Below are positions 1-7,760 of a DNA stretch of 34,031 nt, one piece after another (the stretch's first letter is position 1; every line of letters begins with the position of its first letter). The notes below the pieces were generated by a model. The model did no database searches, was not told the DNA's origin, and worked only from the letters and a program-made list of their open reading frames with translations. The translations under genes and the position numbers were made by a program. The DNA comes from Sphingomonas bacterium (GTDB taxonomy: Bacteria; Pseudomonadota; Alphaproteobacteria; Sphingomonadales; Sphingomonadaceae): assembly GCF_028293085.1 (NCBI RefSeq), contig NZ_JAQGLC010000100.1, forward strand, positions 1-34,031, given 5' to 3'.

Positions 1-111
1 TTTGCCGCGACCACCACCATAAAGCGCAGCGATTTCGGCATGTCGCTCGCGATCCCGCTGATCTCCGACCGGGTTGACCTGACCGTCAACGCAGCGTTCA
101 ATAGCCCATGA
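1..111 (+). CDS. YceI family protein, C-terminal fragment
   Basis: This is an open frame entering from the left edge and ending at TGA 109-111, giving about 36 residues. The visible end reads ATTTIKRSDFGMSLAIPLISDRV, then a beta-strand-like LTVNA. The KRSDFGM element followed by a D-x-V-x-L-T-V strand is typical of the last part of YceI domains, which are periplasmic lipocalin-like barrels that bind isoprenoid or other lipids. The stop overlaps the ATG of the next gene (ATGA at 108-111), so the two are probably co-transcribed. Only the C-terminus is visible, so signal peptide and binding residues cannot be judged. Confidence 0.75.
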   Translation, partial: FAATTTIKRSDFGMSLAIPLISDRVDLTVNAAFNSP

Positions 112-749
112 GCGACACCCCACCGCCCGGAAATGCCCCGGAAGGCCGGCCCGGAATCGGCCGGGTCGAGGCCTTTTCGGACGGCGTGATCGCCATCATC
201 GTCACCATCATGGTGCTCGAGCTCCATCCCCCGGTCTCGGAGGGGATGGACAAATTATGGACGCTCTGGCCCGTCTTCCTCGCCTATGTCCTCTCTTATG
301 CCTATGTCGCGATCTACTGGGTCAACCATCACCGTATGTTCAGCCACGCGACGCGCGTCTCCAACGGCCTGATCTGGTCGAACATGCTGCTGCTTTTCTC
401 GCTCTCGCTGATCCCCTTCTCGACCTCCTATCTCGGCGAGCATCATTTCAACCGCGACGGGACGATCCTCTATCTCTGCACGATGCTCTTCCCGGCCGCC
501 GCCTATGTCTCGCTGCAAACGATCATCCGCCGCACCGGCAAACAGGGCCCGGACTCGATCGCCTATCATCGCCAGACCACGCGCAAGGGCGTCTTCGCGA
601 GCCTCGTCTATATCGCCGGCGTGCCGCTGAGCTTCGTCTCGCCCTGGCTCGGCATCGCCTGCGCCGCGCTGGTCGCGATCCTCTGGTTCCTGCCGAGCAG
701 CCCGCTCGACCGGCTGTTCGACGGACGGGCTGGACAGGAACCGCGCTAA
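108..749 (+). CDS. TMEM175 / DUF1211 family membrane protein (putative K+ channel)
   Basis: This 213-residue protein carries the family signature R-V-E-A-F-S-D-G-V-I-A-I at residues 19-30, followed by alternating hydrophobic stretches that read as several membrane helices. In characterised bacterial and lysosomal TMEM175 proteins the FSD motif at the start of the first helix lines the potassium pore. The length fits a single-repeat bacterial protein, which would have to oligomerise. The ATG overlaps the stop of the preceding YceI gene by four bases. That pairing suggests one small envelope operon, but no shared function is shown. Family call is firm; ion selectivity is inferred from the family. 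Confidence 0.85.
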   Translation: MSDTPPPGNAPEGRPGIGRVEAFSDGVIAIIVTIMVLELHPPVSEGMDKLWTLWPVFLAYVLSYAYVAIYWVNHHRMFSHATRVSNGLIWSNMLLLFSLSLIPFSTSYLGEHHFNRDGTILYLCTMLFPAAAYVSLQTIIRRTGKQGPDSIAYHRQTTRKGVFASLVYIAGVPLSFVSPWLGIACAALVAILWFLPSSPLDRLFDGRAGQEPR

Positions 750-767
750 GGCGGTATCGGCGGGATA

Positions 768-815
768 ATGACGCAGGCCCTACGCCTTTCGCTGCTTCGA
801 CTTACGCGCCCTTAG
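768..815 (+). CDS. Leucine-rich leader peptide upstream of leuA
   Basis: A 15-codon ORF, MTQALRLSLLRLTRP, lies between the TMEM175 gene and leuA. Five of the fifteen codons are leucine (CTA, CTT, CTG, CTT, CTT). CTA and CTT look rare in this GC-rich window, where most leucines are CTC or CTG. The TAG stop (813-815) sits inside the left arm of a strong inverted repeat. A leucine-codon run followed by competing hairpins ahead of the first leucine-biosynthesis enzyme is the classic layout of a ribosome-mediated attenuator. GGCGGG at 758-763 is a poorly spaced Shine-Dalgarno; AAGGCGG at 749-755 is an alternative but far upstream. No promoter is evident in the 18 bases before it, so transcription probably starts inside or before the TMEM175 gene. 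Translation of the peptide is inferred. Confidence 0.75.
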   Translation: MTQALRLSLLRLTRP

Positions 816-862
816 GCGCGACCTTCGCCGTGCGCCGCTGGCGCGCGCGACCCGCCTAAGGG
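805..862 (+). promoter_or_regulatory. Putative leucine attenuator hairpins
   Basis: Three stems can be drawn. Stem A pairs CGCGCC (805-810) with GGCGCG (815-820) around CTTA and covers the leader stop codon. Stem B pairs CCCTTAGGCG (809-818) with CGCCTAAGGG (853-862), a perfect 10-bp repeat. Stem C (832-836 with 840-844) lies in the loop of B. A and B share bases and exclude each other, so a ribosome on the leader could choose between them. No U-tract follows stem B, so it is not a canonical Rho-independent terminator; Rho-dependent termination or translational control is possible. Confidence 0.65.
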
Positions 863-907
863 GCCCATCCGACCCGAACGACGACCGCGAGCAGCGAGAA
901 AACACCC

Positions 908-2566
908 ATGTTGCGTGATCCTTCGACCAAATACCGCGCCTTCCCCCAGATCGACCTGCCCAACCGGCAATGGCCGTCGCGAACGATCACGCGCCCGCCG
1001 CGCTGGCTCTCGACCGACCTGCGCGACGGCAACCAGGCGCTGATCGATCCGATGGACGGCGAGAAGAAGACCCGCTTCTTCGATCTGATCTGCAAGGTCG
1101 GCATCAAGGAGATCGAGGTCGGCTTCCCCGCCGCCGGCGCGACCGAGTTCGATTTCATCTCCGGCCTCGTCACCTCGGGCCGCATCCCCGACGACGTCAC
1201 GATCCAGGTCCTCACCCAGTCCCGCCGCGACCTGATCGAGACCAGCTTCGCCAGCCTGCGCGGCGCACCCAAAGCGATCGTTCATCTCTACAATGCGGTC
1301 AGCCCGGCCTGGCGCAAGATCGTGTTCGGCATGAGCCGCGCCGAGATCCGCCAGATCGCGGTCGATGGCGCGATGATCCTGCGCGATCAGGCCGCCGCCC
1401 AGCCCGGCACCGACTGGCATTTCGAATACAGCCCCGAGACCTTCTCCACCGCAGAGCTCGATTTCTCGATCGAGGTCTGCGAGGCAGTGATGGAGGTCCT
1501 GCGCCCCACCCCCGATCATCCCTTGATCCTCAACCTGCCCGCCACGGTCGAGGCGGCAACGCCCAACATCTATGCCGATCAGATCGAATGGTTCGGCAAG
1601 ACTATCCGCAACCGCGACAGCGTCGTGATCAGCCTGCACCCGCATAACGATCGCGGCACCGGCGTCGCCGCGGCGGAGCTCGGCCTGATGGCCGGCGCCG
1701 ACCGCGTCGAGGGCTGCCTGCTCGGCAATGGCGAGCGCACCGGCAATTGCGATCTGGTGACAGTCGCCCTCAACATGTACACACAGGGCATTGATCCGAA
1801 ACTGGATTTCTCGGACATCGACCAGATCATCAACACCGTGACTTACTGCAACCAGCTCCCCGTCCACCCGCGCCATCCTTATGCCGGCGAGTTGGTCTTC
1901 ACCGCCTTCTCCGGCAGCCACCAGGACGCGATCAAGAAGGGCTTCACCGCCCAGGCCGAGCGCAACGACGAATATTGGGAGGTCCCCTATCTCCCGATCG
2001 ACCCCGCCGATCTCGGCCGCAGTTACGAGGCGGTGATCCGCGTCAACTCGCAGTCGGGCAAGGGCGGCGTCGCCTGGGTGATCGAGCAGGACAAGGGGCT
2101 CAAACTCCCCAAGCGCCTCCAGGCCGATTTCAGCCGCCACGTCCAGGCGCTCGCCGACGAGACGAGCCGCGAGCTCAACGCCGAGGATATCTGGGGCGCG
2201 TTCGAGGCCGCCTATCTGCGGAAAGACGGCGATCGCTTCACCCTGCTCGATTATCACGAGAGCGGCGCCTCGGGCGATCGGCTGTTCGTCGGCCGCGTCG
2301 CGATCGGCGGCGAGGAGCGCTCGATCTCGGGCCGCGGCAACGGCCTGATCTCGGGCGTGATCGCCGCGCTTGGCGAGACGACCGGCCCGCAGCTCGACGT
2401 GGTCGACTACAGCGAGCACGCGATCGGCCACGGCGCCGACGCCCAGGCCGCCGCCTATGTCGAGTGCCGCACGGCGGACGGGCGGACGGTGTTCGGAGTC
2501 GGCATCGACGCGGATATCGCCACGGCCTCGGTGCGCGCGGTGCTCAGCGCGGCCAACGCGGTCTAG
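908..2566 (+). CDS. leuA: 2-isopropylmalate synthase
   Basis: This 552-residue enzyme condenses acetyl-CoA with 2-oxoisovalerate, the first committed step of leucine synthesis in the cytosol. The DRE-TIM metallolyase signature [10 protein letters not shown] is at residues 36-45, and the metal-binding [11 protein letters not shown] stretch follows near residue 240. The last ~120 residues form a leucine-binding LeuA dimer domain, expected to give feedback inhibition. Length and the N-terminus ([20 protein letters not shown]) match the longer, Corynebacterium/Mycobacterium-type LeuA group rather than the ~520-residue enterobacterial type. It is preceded by a leucine-rich leader peptide and hairpins, so regulation by charged tRNA-Leu is likely. 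It stands alone, without leuB/C/D beside it. Confidence 0.95.
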   Translation: MLRDPSTKYRAFPQIDLPNRQWPSRTITRPPRWLSTDLRDGNQALIDPMDGEKKTRFFDLICKVGIKEIEVGFPAAGATEFDFISGLVTSGRIPDDVTIQVLTQSRRDLIETSFASLRGAPKAIVHLYNAVSPAWRKIVFGMSRAEIRQIAVDGAMILRDQAAAQPGTDWHFEYSPETFSTAELDFSIEVCEAVMEVLRPTPDHPLILNLPATVEAATPNIYADQIEWFGKTIRNRDSVVISLHPHNDRGTGVAAAELGLMAGADRVEGCLLGNGERTGNCDLVTVALNMYTQGIDPKLDFSDIDQIINTVTYCNQLPVHPRHPYAGELVFTAFSGSHQDAIKKGFTAQAERNDEYWEVPYLPIDPADLGRSYEAVIRVNSQSGKGGVAWVIEQDKGLKLPKRLQADFSRHVQALADETSRELNAEDIWGAFEAAYLRKDGDRFTLLDYHESGASGDRLFVGRVAIGGEERSISGRGNGLISGVIAALGETTGPQLDVVDYSEHAIGHGADAQAAAYVECRTADGRTVFGVGIDADIATASVRAVLSAANAV

Positions 2567-2862
2567 CGCCGTCCTTAGGGAATATTCGAACAGACCAGTC
2601 GGAATTGACGTAAATGTTCCGGCTCGATGATCGAGAGAAAAGAGGGCAATGGCGTCGCCGCAACGGTCCTCTTAATCCAATCTTAGATGTATCGGAGCAC
2701 CTAGGTATTATAGCGGCATGGCTTAACGGCTGTGACAGTGCTATCGCGACTATACGAGGGGGGGCCTTCGACGACGGCGCCTCACGGTGCCGGCTACGTG
2801 GAAGCCCTCACCGCTGCGTGAAGGGCAACACGCCCTGACCTCGCGCGGCACCCAAGGTAGCA
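2567..2862. other. Intergenic region upstream of the secretion operon
   Basis: These 296 bases separate leuA from tpsB and are clearly more AT-rich than the flanking genes, especially about 2600-2760. TATTAT at 2706-2711 matches five of six bases of a -10 box, but I find no good -35 at the right distance. Near the downstream end are competing hairpins (see 2804-2836). A 74-codon open frame (2614-2838) exists but its composition and product look non-coding. Confidence 0.4.
2804..2836 (+). promoter_or_regulatory. Mutually exclusive hairpins in the tpsB leader
   Basis: The element AGGGC (2822-2826) can pair upstream with GCCCT (2804-2808), extended by CAC/GTG with one bulged A, or downstream with GCCCT (2832-2836) across a five-base loop. 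The two stems exclude each other and end 26 bases before the tpsB ATG. No U-tract follows. A regulatory role is only a possibility. Confidence 0.3.
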
Positions 2863-4524
2863 ATGTTCACCAAGACCCTGTTCACGGTCGCGCTCGTCGC
2901 GGCCGGCCAAGGTGCGCTCGCGCAGACCCAGCCCCCGGGCGTGGGCGTCCAGCTCCAGCAGATCCCGCCCCCGCCAGCGCCTGAAAAGGCGCCGGCCGAC
3001 CTCAGTGTCGAGCGGCGCGCGGCGCCGGCGGCGCCGGACGCGGCCGGGCCCGGCATCCGCGTCACCGCCCTGCACCTGACCGGGCAGACGCTCTATCCCG
3101 AAGCCGAGCTGATCGCCGCGACCGGCTTCGTGCCCGGCCGCGACATGAATCTGGGCGACTTGCGGAGCGCTGCCGCGAAAATCGCCGATTTCTATAATCG
3201 CCGCGGCTATTTCCTGGCCCAGGCCTACCTGCCCGCGCAGGACATTGTCGGCGGCGAGGTGACCATCGCGGTGGTCGAGGGCCAATATGGCAAGATCGAC
3301 GTGCGCAACGGCTCCAGCCTGTCGACCGGGCGCGCACGCGGCGTCCTGTCCGGCCTCGAACCCGGGCAGATCGTCGCTACGGCGCCGCTCGAACGGCGGC
3401 TGCTCCTGCTCTCCGACCTGCCCGGCGTGCGGGTCAAATCCACGCTTGCCCCGGGCGAGGCGGTCGGCACGTCGGACCTGATCGTCGATATCGCCCCCGC
3501 GCCGCGCCTCAGCGGCAGCGTCGAGGCGGACAATGCCGGCAACCGCTATACCGGCGCCTACCGCCTCGGCGGCAGCCTGAACGTGAATAATCCGGCCGGC
3601 ATCGGCGACATGCTCTCCCTGCGCGTGCTCGGGTCCAATGGCGGCCTCGGCTATGGCCGCATCGCCTATCAGCTGCCGGTCGGTAATCTGACCGTCGGCG
3701 CCGCCTATACCCATCTCCGCTATGAGCTCGGCCGCGAATTCCGCAGCCTCGATGCCGACGGCACGGCGGATATCTTCAGCGGCTTTGCCAGCTATCCCGT
3801 GGTCCGCTCGCGGCGCGCCAATCTCTATGCCCTGGCCGGCGTCGACGTGAAATTGCTCCGGGACAATATCGGCCTGGTCTCGGCCAGTTCGCGGCGGACC
3901 AGCAAGATGCTGACTCTCGGCTTCAGCGGCGACGAGCATGATCGCAGCGGCTGGACGCTCTTCTCGGCCGGCTGGAGCGTCGGCGATCTGCATTTCAAGG
4001 ATCCGCTCGAGCGCGCCGCCGATGCGCTCACCGCCCATAGCGAGGGGCGCTTCTCCAGGCTTCAGGCCAGCGCGGCACGGCTGCAGACGATCGCCGGCCC
4101 GCTGGCGCTCTACGCGGCGCTACGCGGCCAGACCGCCTTCGACAATCTCGACAGCTCGGAGAAGATGGAGCTTGGCGGCGCCTATGCCGTGCGCGCCTAT
4201 CCGGAAGGGGAAGCCTATGGCGACCAGGGCTATGTCGCCACCGCCGAGGCGCGGCTCGGCCTGAACCGATGGGCGCCGACCCTGCCCGGCCAGTTCCAGC
4301 TGATCGGCTTCGTCGATACCGGCGAGGTCCGCTACGCCCATGATCCGTGGTTCGCCGGATCGAACCACGCCCGCCGCAGCGGCTATGGCGCCGGGATCAA
4401 CTGGTCCGGCCCGGAACGGGTCTCCGTCCGTGTCAGCTATGCGCGCCGGCTCGGCAGCCAGCCGGTGACATCGGGCCCCGATTCGTCCGGCCGCGCCTGG
4501 TTCCAGATCTCGAAACTCTTCTGA
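2863..4524 (+). CDS. TpsB-type outer membrane transporter (ShlB/FhaC/HecB family)
   Basis: This 553-residue protein is the pore of a two-partner secretion system. Residues 1-21 form a signal peptide ending in A-L-A-Q, followed by a proline-rich linker (VQLQQIPPPPAPEKAP). POTRA domains lie at about 60-215, including FYNRRGYFLAQAYLPAQ and the VVEGQYGKI strand. The rest is a beta barrel with the L6-loop signature VRAYPEGEAYGDQGY, where FhaC has VRGY, and a terminal phenylalanine typical of BAM substrates. ATG at 2863 has AAGG five bases upstream. It would recognise the TPS domain of the next gene product in the periplasm and export it. The stop overlaps a possible ATG of the next frame (4524), so the two are coupled. 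Confidence 0.9.
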   Translation: MFTKTLFTVALVAAGQGALAQTQPPGVGVQLQQIPPPPAPEKAPADLSVERRAAPAAPDAAGPGIRVTALHLTGQTLYPEAELIAATGFVPGRDMNLGDLRSAAAKIADFYNRRGYFLAQAYLPAQDIVGGEVTIAVVEGQYGKIDVRNGSSLSTGRARGVLSGLEPGQIVATAPLERRLLLLSDLPGVRVKSTLAPGEAVGTSDLIVDIAPAPRLSGSVEADNAGNRYTGAYRLGGSLNVNNPAGIGDMLSLRVLGSNGGLGYGRIAYQLPVGNLTVGAAYTHLRYELGREFRSLDADGTADIFSGFASYPVVRSRRANLYALAGVDVKLLRDNIGLVSASSRRTSKMLTLGFSGDEHDRSGWTLFSAGWSVGDLHFKDPLERAADALTAHSEGRFSRLQASAARLQTIAGPLALYAALRGQTAFDNLDSSEKMELGGAYAVRAYPEGEAYGDQGYVATAEARLGLNRWAPTLPGQFQLIGFVDTGEVRYAHDPWFAGSNHARRSGYGAGINWSGPERVSVRVSYARRLGSQPVTSGPDSSGRAWFQISKLF

Positions 4525-4571
4525 TGGCCCGCAACAGCGCCCCCGCCCTCCACGCCTTGAAGGAAATCCTG

Positions 4572-6917
4572 ATGAGCTCGATCCATCGCCCGGCGCTGTT
4601 CGGCTCGACCGGCCTCCCCCGTTTCGCCTGTCTCGCGGCGCTGGGCCTCGCGGCATCGCTGCCGCTGGCGGGCGGCGCCTGGGCGCAGAGCCTGCCGACC
4701 GGCGGCTCGGTTGTCGCCGGCACGGCGAGCATCGCCACGGGCGCGAACAGCATGACGATCACCCAATCGAGCCAGTCGGCCGCGCTCAACTGGCAGAATT
4801 TCTCGATCGCCCAGGGCAACAGCGTCGTCTTCGTCCAGCCCAACGCCAATGCCGTCGCGCTCAACCGCGTGACCGGCGCGGACGCCTCGGTCATCCTCGG
4901 CAGCCTTTCCGCGAACGGCAAGGTCTTCCTGGTCAATCCCAACGGCATATTGTTCGGCAAGAGCGCGAGCGTGAATGTCGGCGGGCTGGTGGCCTCCACT
5001 CTCGCCATCTCCGACGCGGATTTCATGGCGGGCAACTATAAGTTCGCCGGCTCGGGCGGCACCGTGCTCAACCAGGGATCGATCACCGCCGATCACGGCT
5101 ATGTCGCGTTGCTCGGCGCGACCGTCAGCAATGAAGGCGTGATCCAGGCCAATCTCGGTACCGTGGCGCTCGCTGCGGGCGAGGCGATCACGCTCGACGT
5201 GGCCGGTGACGGCTTGCTCAACGTCGCGATCGACAAGGGTGCCGTGAACGCGCTGGTCCGCAATGGCGGCCTGCTCCGCGCCAATGGCGGCACCGTGCTG
5301 ATGACCGCCCAGGCCGCCGGGCAATTGCTCCACACGGTGGTCAACAACACAGGCGTGATCGAGGCGCGCACCCTCCAGAACCGCGGCGGCGTGATCAAGC
5401 TGCTCGGCGACATGGACAGCGGCACCTTGGCGGTGGGCGGCGCGCTCGACGCCAGCGCCCCCGGCGGCGGCAATGGCGGCTTCATCGAAACCTCCGCCGC
5501 GTCGGTCAACATCGCCGATGACGTTCGCATCACCACTGCCGCGCCCTACGGCACGACGGGCATGTGGCTGATCGATCCGCAGGACTTCACCATCGGCGCC
5601 GGCGGCAACATCTCGGGCGCCACCCTGTCGGCGATGCTCGTCACCAACAGCGTGACCATCACCACTTCGACCGGCCCCAATGCGACGGTCCCCGGCGCCC
5701 CGCCGCTGACCACGCTCAACACTGCGTCGCCCGGCAATGGCGACATCTTCGTCAACGACGCGATCGCCTGGACCGCCTCGTCGAACGCGACGACGTTGAG
5801 CCTCAACGCGGCGCGCGACGTCAACGTCAACGGCGCGATCACCGCCACCAACGGCAATGTCGTGATTTGCTGCGGCCGCGATGCCAATATCAACGCGGCG
5901 ATCACCACGACCAACGGCAGCGTGCTGGTGAGCGCCGGCCATAATGTCAGCCTCAACGGCGCCGGCCATAACGGCGTCAACCCGGCGATCGTCGGCGTGA
6001 TCACCGTGACGGACGGCAACCTCACCCTGTGCGCCGGCCACGACGTGCTGATCGCGGGCGCCATCACCCTGACCCGGGGCAGCACGATCCCGGCGCAGAG
6101 CCTCAACCTCGCCTCCGGCCTGATGATCATCGCGGGCAATGACGGCACCGGGCCAGGCATCGCCGGCGGCACGCTCGTCTTCGCCCCGCTCACCCCGCCG
6201 GTGACGGTCACCAAGGCGGCGGCCGTGATCAACTACAACCCGGTCTCCTATGCGGCGCCGAGCGATTTCTCGGGCAATTTCACGCTGACCGAGGGCGCCG
6301 CGCTGAGCCAGCACATGCTGGTGTTCCCGACCGCGACCAAGGTTGCCGACGGCACCACCAGCGTGGTCCTGACCGGCCTCAACGGCCTGCCGCCCGGCGT
6401 CACTTTGGTTGCGGGCCCCGGCGCCACCGCCGTGTTCGACAGCGCGGCGGTGGGCACCAATATCGGCATCACCTATTCGGGCTACAGCCTCGCCGGCCCG
6501 GATGCCGGCAGATATGCGCTCGCGGTATCGTGTTGCGGCCTGCCGACCCGCACGACCGGCAATATCAGTGCCGCCCCGGTGGTGGTGCCGCCCGTCGTCA
6601 TTCCGCCGGTCGTGGTGCCGCCGGTGGTCGTCCCGCCGGTCATCGTGCCGCCCGTCGTGACGCCACCGGGCGATACGCCACCCACGGGCGGCACGACGAT
6701 CGCCGGCACGACCAATTATTTGCCCGGTGGCCCCACCGCATCGGTTCCCACCGCTGAATTGAGCCTGGCGGTCGTCGGCGGCGGCCTGCACCTCCCGACC
6801 TATCAGCTCGCCAGCCTCCGGCCGGTCGTGATCCCCGAAGCGCCGGTGGTGGTCGCCCCCGTCGCACGGCCCGTCATCGTGACGCCGGTCTATCGGCCCA
6901 AGCAGGACCGTAACTGA
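4572..6917 (+). CDS. TpsA-type secreted exoprotein with filamentous hemagglutinin N-terminal domain
   Basis: From ATG 4572 (AAGGA eight bases upstream) the product is about 781 residues. An in-frame ATG at 4524, overlapping the tpsB stop, would add 16 residues. A signal peptide ends near W-A-Q (39). The TPS secretion domain follows: LNWQNFSIAQGNSVVFVQPN and VFLVNPNGILFGKSASVNVGG, with the NPNGI motif at 122-126. A beta-helix-like repeat region with 'NG-x-V-x-(5)-GRD-x-N-I-N-A-A-I-T' turns lies roughly at 400-510. A V/P-rich linker (repeated P-P-V-V-V) and a short tail complete it. It is short for a TpsA, so likely a compact adhesin or surface polysaccharide-binding protein. Two Cys-Cys pairs (ICCGRD, SCCGLP) are unusual for this class. 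The exact target is unknown. Confidence 0.85.
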   Translation: MSSIHRPALFGSTGLPRFACLAALGLAASLPLAGGAWAQSLPTGGSVVAGTASIATGANSMTITQSSQSAALNWQNFSIAQGNSVVFVQPNANAVALNRVTGADASVILGSLSANGKVFLVNPNGILFGKSASVNVGGLVASTLAISDADFMAGNYKFAGSGGTVLNQGSITADHGYVALLGATVSNEGVIQANLGTVALAAGEAITLDVAGDGLLNVAIDKGAVNALVRNGGLLRANGGTVLMTAQAAGQLLHTVVNNTGVIEARTLQNRGGVIKLLGDMDSGTLAVGGALDASAPGGGNGGFIETSAASVNIADDVRITTAAPYGTTGMWLIDPQDFTIGAGGNISGATLSAMLVTNSVTITTSTGPNATVPGAPPLTTLNTASPGNGDIFVNDAIAWTASSNATTLSLNAARDVNVNGAITATNGNVVICCGRDANINAAITTTNGSVLVSAGHNVSLNGAGHNGVNPAIVGVITVTDGNLTLCAGHDVLIAGAITLTRGSTIPAQSLNLASGLMIIAGNDGTGPGIAGGTLVFAPLTPPVTVTKAAAVINYNPVSYAAPSDFSGNFTLTEGAALSQHMLVFPTATKVADGTTSVVLTGLNGLPPGVTLVAGPGATAVFDSAAVGTNIGITYSGYSLAGPDAGRYALAVSCCGLPTRTTGNISAAPVVVPPVVIPPVVVPPVVVPPVIVPPVVTPPGDTPPTGGTTIAGTTNYLPGGPTASVPTAELSLAVVGGGLHLPTYQLASLRPVVIPEAPVVVAPVARPVIVTPVYRPKQDRN
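6577..6672 (+). repeat. Degenerate tandem repeat encoding the P-P-V-V-V linker of TpsA
   Basis: About seven copies of a 12-15 base unit of the form GTN-GTN-NTN-CCG-CC(G/C) run in frame inside tpsA and encode PPVVV/PPVVI-type pentapeptides. The copies differ mainly at third positions, so the repeat is maintained at protein level rather than freshly amplified. It probably acts as an extended, rigid spacer between the beta helix and the C-terminal tail. It is a coding repeat, not a CRISPR or mobile repeat. Confidence 0.7.
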
Positions 6918-6919
6918 GC

Positions 6920-7711
6920 ATGCGCCGTTCGGCCCGGCCAGAGCCGGCGCGCCCGGCGCCGGGCCGCCATGGTGCGGGCCTCCTGTGCGCCGCCTGGCTC
7001 GCCCTGGCGCCACCCGCCTCCGCGGCGGACGCCCCGGTCGCGCCACCGGATGCGGCGACCTTCGCCACCCAGGCTGCGTCAAGCGATGCCCGCCAGGTCG
7101 CGGCCTGGGTGATCGATCAGGGCGACAATCAGGGCCTGCCCTTCGTGATCGTCGACAAGGCGGGCGGCGAGGTGTTCGTCATCGACGCCCGCGGCAAGCT
7201 CCTCGGCGCCGCGCCCGCGCTGCTCGGCCTCGCGCGCGGTGACGATTCGCCCCCCGGCATCGGCGATCGCAAGCTCGCGACGATCACGCCGGCGGAACGC
7301 ATCACCCCGGCCGGCCGCTTCGTCGCCGGGCTGGGCGACAATCTCGGCGGCGGCGAGGTCCTGTGGGTGGATTATGGCGCGGCGATCTCGCTCCACGCCG
7401 TGATCACCACTAAGCCCGCGGAACACCGCCTCGCGCGGCTGGCCACGCCATCGCCGTCCGACAACCGGATCTCCTATGGCTGCATCAACGTCCCCGCCGC
7501 CTTCTTCAACACGGTCGTGCGCCCGACGTTCAAGGCGTCGGCCGGGATCGTCTATGTGCTACCCGAGACGCGCTCGATCCAGTCGGTGTTCTTCACGGCG
7601 CCGGCTGCCGCGGCGGCTACGACAGCCAGCGCGCAAAAGGCGGCGTCACCCGGCCCGGGAGACAGACCGTCGATCGACGCCAACAGGATCGCGCGCGCCG
7701 GAGCCGATTAG
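6920..7711 (+). CDS. L,D-transpeptidase-like (YkuD-related) exported protein
   Basis: This 263-residue protein starts two bases after the tpsA stop and is surely in the same operon. It has a basic N-terminus with a hydrophobic export segment ending near A-S-A (residues 33-35). The putative active site is S-Y-G-C-I-N-V at 185-191 with Cys188, and a partner His159 in A-I-S-L-H-A-V. Canonical YkuD domains read S/T-H-G-C-x-N/R, so the usual His before Gly is Tyr here. L,D-transpeptidases form 3-3 peptidoglycan cross-links or attach proteins to peptidoglycan in the periplasm. The operon position suggests a role linked to display of the TpsA product, but this is inference. The C-terminal tail after ~225 is Ala/Ser-rich and probably disordered. 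Confidence 0.7.
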   Translation: MRRSARPEPARPAPGRHGAGLLCAAWLALAPPASAADAPVAPPDAATFATQAASSDARQVAAWVIDQGDNQGLPFVIVDKAGGEVFVIDARGKLLGAAPALLGLARGDDSPPGIGDRKLATITPAERITPAGRFVAGLGDNLGGGEVLWVDYGAAISLHAVITTKPAEHRLARLATPSPSDNRISYGCINVPAAFFNTVVRPTFKASAGIVYVLPETRSIQSVFFTAPAAAAATTASAQKAASPGPGDRPSIDANRIARAGAD

Positions 7712-7760
7712 AGCTGCCCTGACCACTTCGATGCCGGCACCGCGGCCCCGCCCCGACGGC

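Noticed and set aside
2614..2838. A 74-codon open frame in the gap before tpsB
   Set aside because: No convincing ribosome binding site, atypical composition and overlap with hairpins; more likely untranslated leader.
6577..6672. Short tandem repeats considered as a CRISPR array or mobile repeat
   Set aside because: Units are 12-15 bases, contiguous without spacers, in frame, and encode a Pro/Val linker.
4437..7082. An 881-codon open frame on the minus strand opposite tpsA
   Set aside because: Its product is an Asp/Arg/His/Gly-rich string with no domain; tpsA on the plus strand has signal peptide, TPS motifs and operon context. It is a GC-skew shadow.
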